DNA from: Methylobacterium mesophilicum
GTDB taxonomy: Bacteria; Pseudomonadota; Alphaproteobacteria; Rhizobiales; Beijerinckiaceae
Assembly: GCF_022179445.1 (NCBI RefSeq)
Contig: NZ_BPQU01000018.1
Coordinates: 1 to 64,000 of the forward strand
Direction of reading: 5' to 3'
Length of the DNA: 64,000 nucleotides
Shown here: positions 1 through 8,459 of the stretch, piece after piece
Numbering within the stretch: the first letter of the stretch is position 1
Layout: each line of letters opens with the position of its first letter
Program-made: the position numbers and the translations under genes
Notes under the pieces: model-generated
What the model saw: the letters and a program-made list of their open reading frames with translations, nothing else
Databases searched by the model: none
What the model was told of the DNA's origin: nothing

Positions 1-336
1 TATCCCAAGCGGCCGGACATCCCCAGCTTGGCGTCCTCTTTTCACACAGCCTCCAACCAAAGCCGATGTTATTGGGCGGCTGGCCAGTGGCCGCTTTCGA
101 GAAGGGCCGATAGCTATTCGCGTGAGCGTGATAGGTTGGTGCAGGTCCGTCCGCTTTTCCAACAGGTCAGCTCCGAAGCGGTCATTCTGCTATCGGCCAG
201 CAACTGCCACCACGAAGCGCCCGCCTGAACGTCTCAGATGGCTGGATTTAAGACGGTCTGCTTTTGAGCGGTAAGCGCAGCAATGCGGACATCCGATCTT
301 CGGCTAGGTCTGGCTCGAAGTTGCCTAGTTGCAATG
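1..336. other. Non-coding leading stretch
   Basis: No convincing gene is visible here. The only open frames are short, start without a ribosome-binding site and read as low-complexity shadows. The stretch holds one copy of a degenerate 52-base intergenic element (149-200) and further related fragments such as a GCTTTCGAGAAGGGCCGATAG-like piece near 90-111. The downstream end of the minus-strand dehydrogenase lies at 337. Confidence 0.6.
149..200. repeat. Degenerate 52-bp intergenic element, copy 1
   Basis: Begins GTCCGCTTTT, has CTCCGAAGCGG in the middle and ends CGGCCAG. It aligns without gaps to the copy at 12728-12779 over the same 52 bases, and more loosely to copies at 25147, 28465 and 32376. 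The GTCCGCTTT and GAAGCGGAC parts are roughly inverted, suggesting a hairpin. No open reading frame uses it. Confidence 0.5.
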
Positions 337-1305
337 TCAGAAACGCTCGTCCACCAAGTCCTCGCTCCTCGCCCAGAGCGCGCGCGCGCGTTCGGGATCC
401 AGCGCGTAGGAGCGCACGCCCTCGCTGACGGGGGTGATCAGCCCGTCGGTGATCTCGGACACGTGGCAGTTCTCGCAATAGCGGCCGCCGACTGCCCCCG
501 CCGACGCCACGAAGGCCGCCCAAACCGACGTGGCAGCCCCTTGGGGGATGGTCTTCCACGCAAAAGCCGGCTTGCCGGCCGCAGCGAGGTCGGCGTTGAT
601 CCGCTCGACCGACTGGGCGACGGCGCCCTGGCCTACATGCCGGCCGAGCTCGGTCTGGATGCCGCCGGGGTGCAGGGCCGTCGCCCGCACGCCGCGCGTC
701 CTGTGCCGCCGGTCGAACTCCACGGCGAACTGGATGTTGGCCGTCTTCGAGCGCCCGTACGCGACCATCGGGTCGTAGGGCGCGTGCTCGAAGCCCGGGT
801 CGTCGAGATCCGGCTCCGCGTAGCGATGACCGGCCGAGGCGACCATGACCAGCCGACCGCCGTCCCGGATCGAGGACGCGATCCGGTTCACGAGGACGAA
901 GTGGCCGAGATGGTTCGTGCCGAACTGCGTCTCGAAACCGTCGGCCGTTCGACCCAGCGGCGTGGCCATGACGCCAGCGTTGGCGATGACGACGTCGAAC
1001 GGTCTGCCGTCCGCCAGCAGCGCGTCGGCGCAGGCACGCACGCTCGCCAGCGAGGCGAGGTCGAGCGCGACCAGTTCGAGACTTCCGCCATGCGCTGCCT
1101 GATCGCGGACTATGGCAGTCGCCGCCTCGGCCTTGGCGAGATCCCGCGCCGTACCGACGACCTGCGCCCCGTGCGCGGCGAGGGCGCGGGCCGTCTCCAC
1201 GCCAAGCCCCGCCGACACGCCGGTGACGAGCACGCGCTTTCCGTTGAGTTCGACGCCCGCGAGCACCTCGTCGGTGGTCGAGGTCGCCCCGAATGATGCG
1301 GCCAT
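337..1305 (-). CDS. SDR-family NAD(P)-dependent oxidoreductase
   Basis: A classical Rossmann-fold short-chain dehydrogenase of about 322 residues. It shows the cofactor motif TGVSAGLG (28-35), NAG (109-111), a catalytic Ser at about 157 and the YxxxK pair Y183/K187. It resembles the retinol-dehydrogenase/WW-oxidoreductase-like group, so an alcohol or ketone substrate is likely but unknown. The ATG at 1305 is preferred over upstream in-frame starts because AAGGAG lies just before it. A CENCH sequence near residue 270 is unusual for the family. It is transcribed divergently from a TetR regulator, with operator-like palindromes between them, so TetR repression is the natural inference. Confidence 0.9.
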   Translation of the reverse strand: MAASFGATSTTDEVLAGVELNGKRVLVTGVSAGLGVETARALAAHGAQVVGTARDLAKAEAATAIVRDQAAHGGSLELVALDLASLASVRACADALLADGRPFDVVIANAGVMATPLGRTADGFETQFGTNHLGHFVLVNRIASSIRDGGRLVMVASAGHRYAEPDLDDPGFEHAPYDPMVAYGRSKTANIQFAVEFDRRHRTRGVRATALHPGGIQTELGRHVGQGAVAQSVERINADLAAAGKPAFAWKTIPQGAATSVWAAFVASAGAVGGRYCENCHVSEITDGLITPVSEGVRSYALDPERARALWARSEDLVDERF

Positions 1306-1390
1306 GTTGCTCTCCTTGCCGGTGGACACACCTCGCCCGTCGCCCGCGAAGCCATTGTTCGCCGGCATTTAAATCGGTAAGAGGAGGTTG

Positions 1391-1423
1391 CCTCCGTTTA
1401 AATACGGAGGGATCCTCCGTTTA
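1391..1423. promoter_or_regulatory. Probable TetR operator: three half-sites, two overlapping palindromes
   Basis: CCTCCGT at 1391-1397 pairs with ACGGAGG at 1404-1410 around a TTTAAA-like spacer. The same ACGGAGG then pairs with a second CCTCCGT at 1414-1420 across three bases. The sites sit in the divergent gap between the dehydrogenase and the TetR gene, about 20 bases before the TetR start. TetR proteins commonly bind such inverted repeats and repress both flanking genes; the assignment to this TetR is inference from position. Confidence 0.7.
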
Positions 1424-1440
1424 GCAAGAGGGGTTCGCCC

Positions 1441-2100
1441 GTGGACGAAGAGGAGCCTCGTCCGCCAGCCCGCAGGCCGCGTGCCGACGCCCAGCGCAAC
1501 CGCGCCCGGCTACTCGACACGGCCAAGGCGACCTTCGCCGAGAAGGGCGCGTCCGCAGGCCTGGAGGAGATCGCGCGCGCGGCAGGCGTGGGTGTCGGCA
1601 CGCTCTACCGCCACTTCCCGACCCGCGACGCCCTGATCGAGGCGGTCTACAGGAATGAGACAGCCCATCTCGCCGAGGCCGCGGAGCGGCTCACAGCCAC
1701 CCGTTCCCCGACTGAGGCCTTGCGGGAATGGATGCTGGTGTTCGTCGACTACATGGCGACCAAGCAAGGCATGTCGGAGGCCCTCAATGCGATGACGGAC
1801 GGACCGGCCGGCCTGTATGCCGCGTCCGGCGCCCAGATTAAGCAGTCCATGGCCATGTTGTGCGACCGCGCGGTCGCCGCGGGCGAGATCCAACTCGGCA
1901 TGGAGCCGCTCGACCTGCTGCGGGCGGTGGCCAGCGTAGCCAACATCAGCTCCGGCCCGGACCGGAGGCAGTCGGCCATGCGTCTAGTCGATATCCTGAT
2001 CACGGGTCTCGAACAGTCCGGTCGCGACGAAGCGGGACGCTCGATTGCGGCTCGCGCCAAAGGCGCGTCCCGTCAGCAATCTCGCCGGTCAAAGCCATGA
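1441..2100 (+). CDS. TetR/AcrR-family transcriptional regulator
   Basis: A 219-residue protein with an N-terminal TetR helix-turn-helix (residues about 20-65), including GVGVGTLYRHFPTRDAL, the recognition-helix signature. The C-terminal ligand domain is of the group seen in many actinobacterial and rhizobial TetR repressors, and the tail is basic (RQQSRRSKP). The start is GTG at 1441, chosen because the HTH domain begins soon after and the operator-like palindromes end just upstream. It most likely represses itself and the divergent dehydrogenase. The inducer cannot be read from sequence. Confidence 0.9.
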   Translation: MDEEEPRPPARRPRADAQRNRARLLDTAKATFAEKGASAGLEEIARAAGVGVGTLYRHFPTRDALIEAVYRNETAHLAEAAERLTATRSPTEALREWMLVFVDYMATKQGMSEALNAMTDGPAGLYAASGAQIKQSMAMLCDRAVAAGEIQLGMEPLDLLRAVASVANISSGPDRRQSAMRLVDILITGLEQSGRDEAGRSIAARAKGASRQQSRRSKP

Positions 2101-2302
2101 GCGCGCGGGTCTCGGCGAGACGTTTGCTGCAGTTGGGTCACCGCCTTCCAGGGAAGGTGAGGCCGGCGCCGTGCTCATCCCGTCGGCCGGATCCCCTCGG
2201 ATCGGAAGAGAGGCCCTTGGCGCGCCCACCGTGGCCACACCGCTCTATTGGGTGGTCGTTTTCCACGACGGCACGGCTTGGTTTCCACACCGAGATCGCC
2301 CT

Positions 2303-3817
2303 ATGCCCGCTCCCATGACGACCACCATCGAGCGCCTCGTATCGGGAACGCCTGTGCCTTTCGGCGGGGACCGCGTGACCGTGGTCACGCCGGAGCTTGC
2401 GGCTGCCTTTCAGCCCGGCGACCATCTGCTGGTCCTGCAGGAGACCGGAGACCTCCTGCATATCCCCGCGGCTCAGATCGCATTGGCCGCCGCCGCAGTG
2501 GACCGTGCGCATGCCGCCTTCATGGCGATGTCGGCCATTCCGGATCAGGCAATCGAGCGGTTCTTCGACCGTTTCGCCGCGCTCCTCGAAGACCCTTCGG
2601 CTTGGAGTGCCATCGCCGAGGCGAACCGGCAGGATGTCGAGCGCGCCCAGGGCGGTGGCCGTTCGACGACCCGGCTCGTCGCCACCGACCGGATGCGGCA
2701 GGACATGGTCGCGGGCCTGCGGGCGTGGCGTGACAGCGAGACGCTGCGCGGTCGGGTCGTCGAACGCATCGTCCATACCGGCTGGACCATCGAGCAGGTG
2801 GCGGCACCGCTCGGGGTAGTCGGCTTCGTCTTCGAGGGACGCCCGAACGTGCTCGCCGATGCAGCGGGCGTCCTGCGCAGCGGCAACACGGCCGTCTTCC
2901 GCATCGGCAGCGACGCACTCGGCACCGCACAGGCCATCATGCGGCACGCCCTCGTGCCCGCGCTCGATGAGGCCGGCTTACCACCCGGAGCCATCTCGCT
3001 CGTCGAGAGCCCGGAACGGTCGACCGGTTGGGCGCTCTTTGCGGACCGCCGGCTCTCGCTGGCGGTAGCACGTGGGTCGGGTCGGGCGGTGGCTCAGCTC
3101 GGGAGCGTCGCCCGGCAGGCCGGCACGGCGGTCAGCCTGCACGGAACCGGCGGAGCGTGGATGGTGGCCGACCGCGATGCGGACGCGGAGCGCTTCTCCG
3201 CGGCTGTCGAAGCCTCGTTGGACCGAAAGGTCTGCAACACGCTGAACGTGTGCTGCATCCATCGCGCCCGGGTGGCGGATCTCGTGCCGGTTTTCCTGTC
3301 GGCCCTGGACGCCGCCGGCCGCGCACGCGGCTTCGGGTGCAAGCTTCATGTGGTGGCAGGCGACGAGACCGTCCTGCCGGACGCCTGGCGCAGCGCCGCC
3401 GTCCGGGTCCGGCGCGCCGAAGGCGAACGCACCGAACCGCTGACGGAGATCCAATCCGAGGACGATCTCGGCTACGAGTGGGAATGGGAAGACACGCCCG
3501 AGGTCAGCCTGAAGATCGTGGATGATCTCGATCACGCGGTCGCGCTGTTTAATCGCCACAGCCCGCGTTTCGCCGCATCGTTGATCAGTCGGGACCCGGA
3601 GGCGCATCGGCGCTTCTACGACACGGTGAACGCGCCCTTCGTAAGCGACGGGTTCACCCGATGGGTCGACGGGCAATATGCCCTAAACCAGCCCGAGCTC
3701 GGGCTGTCGAACTGGCAGAGCGGCCGTCTCCTCGCCCGGAGTGCCATCCTGTCCGGAAGCGGGGTCTTCACGCTGCGCAGCCGCGTCAATCAGGACGACC
3801 CGCGATTGAGCCGGTGA
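2303..3817 (+). CDS. ProA-like aldehyde dehydrogenase (gamma-glutamyl phosphate reductase homologue)
   Basis: The core matches glutamate-5-semialdehyde dehydrogenase, which reduces gamma-glutamyl phosphate in proline synthesis. Visible features are GVVGFVFEGRPNV (nucleotide-binding region), the catalytic-cysteine stretch VCNTLNVCC and a late SGRLLAR-like segment. At about 504 residues it is some 80 longer than typical ProA; the extra length is N-terminal and without a recognised motif. Two starts are possible, ATG 2303 or ATG 2315; the open frame runs further upstream over the TetR end but that part is not protein-like. No proB or proC lies nearby, so this may be a paralogue with another acyl-phosphate or aldehyde substrate. 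Confidence 0.8.
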   Translation: MPAPMTTTIERLVSGTPVPFGGDRVTVVTPELAAAFQPGDHLLVLQETGDLLHIPAAQIALAAAAVDRAHAAFMAMSAIPDQAIERFFDRFAALLEDPSAWSAIAEANRQDVERAQGGGRSTTRLVATDRMRQDMVAGLRAWRDSETLRGRVVERIVHTGWTIEQVAAPLGVVGFVFEGRPNVLADAAGVLRSGNTAVFRIGSDALGTAQAIMRHALVPALDEAGLPPGAISLVESPERSTGWALFADRRLSLAVARGSGRAVAQLGSVARQAGTAVSLHGTGGAWMVADRDADAERFSAAVEASLDRKVCNTLNVCCIHRARVADLVPVFLSALDAAGRARGFGCKLHVVAGDETVLPDAWRSAAVRVRRAEGERTEPLTEIQSEDDLGYEWEWEDTPEVSLKIVDDLDHAVALFNRHSPRFAASLISRDPEAHRRFYDTVNAPFVSDGFTRWVDGQYALNQPELGLSNWQSGRLLARSAILSGSGVFTLRSRVNQDDPRLSR

Positions 3818-3853
3818 ATGGGCGGCACGCCGCAAAATCCACGCATCGACCGG

Positions 3854-4876
3854 TCACGGACTTCCCGATAGCCGGCCGGCGCCATTCCGGTTCGGCGTCA
3901 ATCGCTGGCGCGAGACCTCGGCGTCGAGCCGTTCCCGGGAGGAACGTCGGTCCTCGGGTTGCGGCGGGTTGCGGTCGAAGTCGGCCCTGAGGCGAACGGC
4001 GGCGAAGTCCATGAAGGTCCGCACTTTAGCGAGCGACAGCCGATCAGGTAGCGTGACCAGATGTACGGGCACGGGAGGCGGCTCGTCCTCGGGAAGTAGG
4101 ACGACCAAGCTGCCGCCGAAGACTTCCTGCTGGATCTTGTAGGAGAAGATCCGGGCGATGCCCTCACCGTCGACCGCCGCGCTGACGGCGGCCTCGTCGG
4201 TGTTGACCATCAGGCGCGGCTTGACCCGGACCGTGCGGGAAACCCTGCCTCCATCCAAGGGGGGGAAGCTCCATATATCCTCCAGGCTCGTGGGCTCGAT
4301 GCCGATGGCGTCGTGCTGCGCCAGATCGGATAGGGACATGATCGGCGGCCGGCCAGCTAGGTAGTCGGGCGATGCACACAGAACGCGGCGCACCTCGCCG
4401 ATGCGTATCGCTATCAAGTTGGAATCCTGCAGCGGGGCGATCCGGAGCGCGACGTCGATGCCCTCATCGAGGAGGCTCGTCATCCGATTGAGCAGCAGGT
4501 ATCGGACCTGCATCGCGGGATATGCCTTTAGGAACTCACCCACGACCGGGCGCAGGACACGTGTCCCGAACATCACGGGGGCGGTGACGGTCAGGACGCC
4601 CTGCGGGGCAGCCCGATGTCCGGCAAAGGCGAGGTCGGCTTCACCTAAGTCCGTCAGCACCCTGCGGCAGACGGCGGCGTACTGCTTGCCAGCCTCGGTC
4701 AACTGCAGCCGTCGGGTCGTCCGGTGCAGGAGCTGAACTCCGACGTGACTCTCAAGGGCGGCGATGGCCCGCGTCACGGCCGCCGGCGAGCGATTGAGGC
4801 GTCGGCCGGCGGAGGCGAGGCTGCCTTCGTCCAGGGCGGTGACGAACACCCGCATTGCATCGAGACGGTCAATCAT
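3854..4876 (-). CDS. LysR-family transcriptional regulator
   Basis: About 340 residues. The N-terminal winged helix (residues 1-60) contains RLNRSPAAVTRAIAALE and the HRTTRRLQLTEAG turn typical of the LysR group that includes aliphatic-compound regulators; the rest is the periplasmic-binding-protein-like effector domain. The tail after about residue 300 is low-complexity and basic. ATG 4876 is used rather than an upstream TTG because the HTH domain begins immediately. It is divergent from the hydrolase/nitrile-hydratase gene run starting at 4977, with 100 bases between, so it is the likely regulator of that run. Confidence 0.9.
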   Translation of the reverse strand: MIDRLDAMRVFVTALDEGSLASAGRRLNRSPAAVTRAIAALESHVGVQLLHRTTRRLQLTEAGKQYAAVCRRVLTDLGEADLAFAGHRAAPQGVLTVTAPVMFGTRVLRPVVGEFLKAYPAMQVRYLLLNRMTSLLDEGIDVALRIAPLQDSNLIAIRIGEVRRVLCASPDYLAGRPPIMSLSDLAQHDAIGIEPTSLEDIWSFPPLDGGRVSRTVRVKPRLMVNTDEAAVSAAVDGEGIARIFSYKIQQEVFGGSLVVLLPEDEPPPVPVHLVTLPDRLSLAKVRTFMDFAAVRLRADFDRNPPQPEDRRSSRERLDAEVSRQRLTPNRNGAGRLSGSP

Positions 4877-4976
4877 TGTTCCGCCCCGCGAAATCAAGGA
4901 TTTCGCAGCTTAGGCATTCTGCGGTCGATCACAATACGCTAACTTCGATTGAGTGGTTCGATGCGAAGGTGGCTAC

Positions 4977-5864
4977 GTGACTGATCCCGCCAGCATTCCG
5001 GTCACCCATTACCGCACCGCCAAGGTCGACGACGTGAACGTCTTCTACCGAGAAGCCGGCCCGGCGGGCGCACCGGTCGTGTTGCTGTTGCACGGCTTCC
5101 CGACCTCGTCACACATGTTTCGCAACCTGATCCCGCTCCTCGCGAACCGCTACCGCGTCATCGCACCAGACTATCCGGGCTTCGGCGGCAGCGATGCTCC
5201 TGATCATCGGACGTTCGCATACACGTTCGCGCACTACGCCGACCTCGTCGATGGGCTTCTCTCCCAACTGGGGGCGGGCCGTTACGCGATGTACGTGATG
5301 GATTACGGTGCCCCGGTCGGCTATCGGCTCGCCCTCAAGCATCCCGAACGTGTCAGCGCGCTGGTCGTCCAGAACGGCAACGCTTACGAGGAGGGGCTGA
5401 AGGAGTTCTGGGATCCGATCAAGGCCTACTGGCGCGAGGATACCCCGGAACGGCGTGACGCTCTCGCCTTCCTCGTCGCGCCGGAAACGACGAAGTTTCA
5501 GTACGTCGACGGCGTCGCCGACGTGACCCGGATCGATCCGGACAACTGGCTGCACGATCAGGTGCTTCTCGACAGGCCGGGCAACAAGGATATTCAGCTC
5601 GACCTCTTCCGCGACTACGGCACCAACGTACCGCTCTACCCGCAATTCCAGGCCTTCTTCCGCGAGCGCAAGCCGCCGACGCTGATCGTCTGGGGCCGGA
5701 ACGATACAATCTTCCCGGCCGACGGCGCACACCCGTATCTGCGAGACCTGCCCGACGCCGAGCTGCATCTGCTGGATACCGGGCATTTCGCCCTTGAAGA
5801 CAAACTCGACGTCATGGCGCCCATGATTCGGGACTTCCTCGACCGTAACGTCGCCGGCCGCTGA
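4977..5864 (+). CDS. Alpha/beta hydrolase, haloalkane dehalogenase/epoxide hydrolase type
   Basis: About 295 residues. The oxyanion motif HGFPTSSHMFRN is followed by APDYPGFGGSD and by VMDYGAPVGYR, where the nucleophile position is Asp, as in dehalogenases and epoxide hydrolases, not Ser. The acid lies in WGRNDTIFP and the histidine in LDTGHFALED. GTG 4977 is chosen because GAAGGTGG precedes it; an earlier in-frame GTG at 4953 has no such site. First gene of the run facing the LysR gene; its substrate (halide, epoxide or ester) is not evident. Confidence 0.85.
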   Translation: MTDPASIPVTHYRTAKVDDVNVFYREAGPAGAPVVLLLHGFPTSSHMFRNLIPLLANRYRVIAPDYPGFGGSDAPDHRTFAYTFAHYADLVDGLLSQLGAGRYAMYVMDYGAPVGYRLALKHPERVSALVVQNGNAYEEGLKEFWDPIKAYWREDTPERRDALAFLVAPETTKFQYVDGVADVTRIDPDNWLHDQVLLDRPGNKDIQLDLFRDYGTNVPLYPQFQAFFRERKPPTLIVWGRNDTIFPADGAHPYLRDLPDAELHLLDTGHFALEDKLDVMAPMIRDFLDRNVAGR

Positions 5865-5893
5865 GGTGCAGTTGGCACGCGAGGGGGCGGCGC

Positions 5894-6718
5894 ATGGGCA
5901 CGATCAAGGTCGAAGACGGCACCGAGATCTACTTCAAGGACCGGGGCGAGGGGCAACCCGTGGTCTTCAGCCACGGCTGGCCTCTCAGCGCCGACGCCTT
6001 CGAGGATCAGATGTTCTTCCTCGCCAGCCAGGGGTACCGCTGCATCGCGCATGACAGGCGGGGGCACGGCCGCTCCAGCCAACCCTGGACCGGCAACGAC
6101 CTCGATACCTACGCGGACGACCTAGCCGCGCTGGTCAGGGCTCTCGACCTTCGGGAGGTCATGCATGTCGGCCACTCGACGGGAGGGGGCGAAGTCGCCC
6201 GCTACATCGGCAGGCACGGCACGGAGCGGGTCGCGAAGGCCGTTCTGATCGGCGCCATCCCGCCAATGATGCTCAGGAGCGTCGACAATCCAGACGGGAC
6301 GCCCATCGAGGCGTTCGACGTCCTCCGCTCCGCTGTGCAGGCCGACCGGTCGCAGTTCTGGAAGGATCTGAGCATGCCATTCTACGGCTACAACCGCCCC
6401 GGTGCAGCCATTTCGGAGGGCGTGCGTGAGGCGTTCTGGCTGCAGGGCATGATGGCAGGCTTCCCCGCTTCGTACTTCTGCATCAGGGCGTTCTCAGAGA
6501 CGGACCTTACGCAAGATCTCACTCGCTTCGATGTTCCGACGCTGGTACTTCATGGCGACGACGATCAGATCGTGCCGATTGATGCCTCGGCGCGACGGTC
6601 CTCGAAGATGATCAAGGATGCGAAGCTCCTGGTCTACGAGGGCGCCCCACACGGATTGTGCACCACCCACAAGGACCGCGTTAACGCGGATCTTCGCGAC
6701 TTCCTGTCGGCGTCATAG
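5894..6718 (+). CDS. Alpha/beta hydrolase, cofactor-free haloperoxidase (chloroperoxidase) type
   Basis: A 274-residue Ser-hydrolase. HGWPLSADAFEDQM (oxyanion), HDRRGHGRSSQPW, the nucleophile elbow GHSTGGGE, the acid in LHGDDDQIVP and the histidine in EGAPHGLCTTH all match non-haem chloroperoxidase-type hydrolases, which act as esterases/perhydrolases. It starts 29 bases after the previous gene, so it is probably co-transcribed. No signal peptide; cytoplasmic. The in vivo substrate is unknown. Confidence 0.9.
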   Translation: MGTIKVEDGTEIYFKDRGEGQPVVFSHGWPLSADAFEDQMFFLASQGYRCIAHDRRGHGRSSQPWTGNDLDTYADDLAALVRALDLREVMHVGHSTGGGEVARYIGRHGTERVAKAVLIGAIPPMMLRSVDNPDGTPIEAFDVLRSAVQADRSQFWKDLSMPFYGYNRPGAAISEGVREAFWLQGMMAGFPASYFCIRAFSETDLTQDLTRFDVPTLVLHGDDDQIVPIDASARRSSKMIKDAKLLVYEGAPHGLCTTHKDRVNADLRDFLSAS

Positions 6719-6748
6719 CGGCCCGCCCGCCAGAAGGAGAGCCGTGTG

Positions 6749-7717
6749 ATGCCGTCATCTCAGTTTCAGCTCTCCCACAGCGGCCTCTGCCTCTGTGGCA
6801 CGCCGGATACGACATTCGGGGCGAACGGAACGTGGCTCTCCCCGAGACAATCCTTCGCTAAAGCGCGCGGTATCGTCGAGACGATCAAGTTCGAGGCGGC
6901 GAAGGCTGCCATCAAGGTCCACCATCTCCGCGGCAACATCGCGGTCTTGGAAGGATCTGGCGGCAACATCGCGGTTCTGGCGGGCCGCGCCGGTAAGATT
7001 CTCGTCGACGCCGGCATCGCCGTGTCGCGCCCGCAGGTCGCCTCAGCGCTCGCGACGCTCGGCCCCGAACCGGTCACGCATCTGATCAACACGCATTGGC
7101 ACTTCGATCACGCCGACGGGAACGCTTGGCTGCACGAGCTGTCCCCGACAATCATCGCCCATGAGAACACGCGCCGGCACCTCTCGACCACGCAGCGCGT
7201 CGAGGACTGGGACTACGACTTCGTGCAGCTTCCGGAAGCGGCACTGCCGACCGAGGTGTTCGCAACAGATCACCGCCTGAGCCTCGACGGTACCACGCTG
7301 GCATTGCGCTACTATGGGCCCGCCCACACGGACAGCGACATCTCGGTTCACTTCGAGGAGCCCGAGGTCCTGCATGTCGCCGACACGTACTGGAACGGTG
7401 TCTACCCCTTCATCGACTATTCGACCGGCGGTAGCATCGACGGGAGCATCCGTGCTGCGGAAGCCAATCTTGCCCAGGCGACCGAAAGCACCATCGTCAT
7501 CCCCGGCCACGGCTTTCCAGTCAGCGACCGCGCGGGGCTGCAGCGGTTCCACGACATGCTCGTCACGGTGCGGGACAAGGTCGCCGCACTGAAGGCGCAG
7601 GGAAGATCACTGGAAGAAATCGTGGCGGCGAGACCCACGGCAGCCTTCGACGAAGTCTGGGGCCAATTCGTCATCACGCCAACGCTATTCACCCGCCTCG
7701 TTCACGAAGGTGTCTGA
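6749..7717 (+). CDS. Metallo-beta-lactamase-fold hydrolase
   Basis: About 322 residues with the zinc-binding motif HWHFDHADGN, a later His in YGPAHTDSD, an Asp in HVADTYWNG and a final His in IPGHGFPV, the full set for a binuclear MBL hydrolase. AAGGAGA at 6734-6740 fits ATG 6749; GTG 6746 is also possible. The first 40 residues look poorly conserved and contain a CLCG pair. An internal near-repeat, GGNIAVL / GNIAVLEGSG, is seen around residues 68-80. Substrate unknown; it is one of two MBL proteins in this run. Confidence 0.85.
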   Translation: MPSSQFQLSHSGLCLCGTPDTTFGANGTWLSPRQSFAKARGIVETIKFEAAKAAIKVHHLRGNIAVLEGSGGNIAVLAGRAGKILVDAGIAVSRPQVASALATLGPEPVTHLINTHWHFDHADGNAWLHELSPTIIAHENTRRHLSTTQRVEDWDYDFVQLPEAALPTEVFATDHRLSLDGTTLALRYYGPAHTDSDISVHFEEPEVLHVADTYWNGVYPFIDYSTGGSIDGSIRAAEANLAQATESTIVIPGHGFPVSDRAGLQRFHDMLVTVRDKVAALKAQGRSLEEIVAARPTAAFDEVWGQFVITPTLFTRLVHEGV

Positions 7718-7799
7718 GCGAGTACGGCCAAATTGAAATCCGAGTCGGCGACAGCGCCAGAGGATCCAAGCGAGGACGATTTGACGGGGAGGAGGCAAT

Positions 7800-8459
7800 A
7801 TGGGCCGCAGGTACTCCGATATCGCCTTCACGCAGTCGGTGAAAGCGGTTCAAGAGGCGCAGGGAAGCCGAAATCTCTACGCGCGGTACGACGCGCTCGA
7901 TGAGCCCGGCGCGCGGCTCGGTCCCGGCGAGCGCGCGTTCATCGCGGCACGCGACGGCTTCTACATCGCGACAGTCTCGCAGACCGGCTGGCCTTACGTG
8001 CAGTTCCGCGGCGGTCCGCCGGGCTTTCTGAGGGTCCTCGGCGAGGCTGACCTGGGGTTCGCCGATTACCGTGGCAATCGGCAGTACGTGACGACCGGAA
8101 ATGTCGCCGTCGACGACCGTGTCTCGCTGTTCCTAATGGACTATCCAAGCCGGCGCCGCCTGAAACTGTTCGGCCGCATGCGGGGCGTCGAGAGGACCGA
8201 CTTTTCCGAACAGGTCGACCGTCTCGCGCCGCCTGGCTACCGGGCCGTGATCGAACGTGCATTTCTGATCAGGGTCGAGGCGTTCGATTGGAACTGCCCG
8301 CAACACATCACGCCGCGCTTTACCAGCACTGAGATTGCCGACGACCCGGAGCTCCGCGACCGGATCTGTGCCGAGGCGCAGGGTCGAACAAGGCAGCCTG
8401 GATCGCCCGGAGCCAGCGCCAGCCACGTTCGTGGCCCGGGATCGGGGACCGCGGTATGA
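7800..8459 (+). CDS. Pyridoxamine 5'-phosphate oxidase-fold (flavin-binding split-barrel) protein
   Basis: A 219-residue protein with the pattern of PNPOx-like flavoproteins: a conserved start (SDIAFTQSVKAVQ), DGFYIATVSQTGWPYVQFRGGPPGF, a YVTTGNVAVDDRVSLFLMDYP strand pair and FDWNCPQHITPRF near the end. Such proteins bind FMN, F420 or haem; the residues do not decide which. The gene has a strong GGGGAGGAGG site before ATG 7800. Its stop overlaps the next start as ATGA (8456-8459), implying translational coupling to the second MBL gene. Confidence 0.85.
   Translation: MGRRYSDIAFTQSVKAVQEAQGSRNLYARYDALDEPGARLGPGERAFIAARDGFYIATVSQTGWPYVQFRGGPPGFLRVLGEADLGFADYRGNRQYVTTGNVAVDDRVSLFLMDYPSRRRLKLFGRMRGVERTDFSEQVDRLAPPGYRAVIERAFLIRVEAFDWNCPQHITPRFTSTEIADDPELRDRICAEAQGRTRQPGSPGASASHVRGPGSGTAV

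Noticed and set aside
283..1296. A 337-codon plus-strand frame opposite the dehydrogenase
   Set aside because: The minus strand has all SDR motifs; the plus frame is Arg/Pro-rich with no motif.
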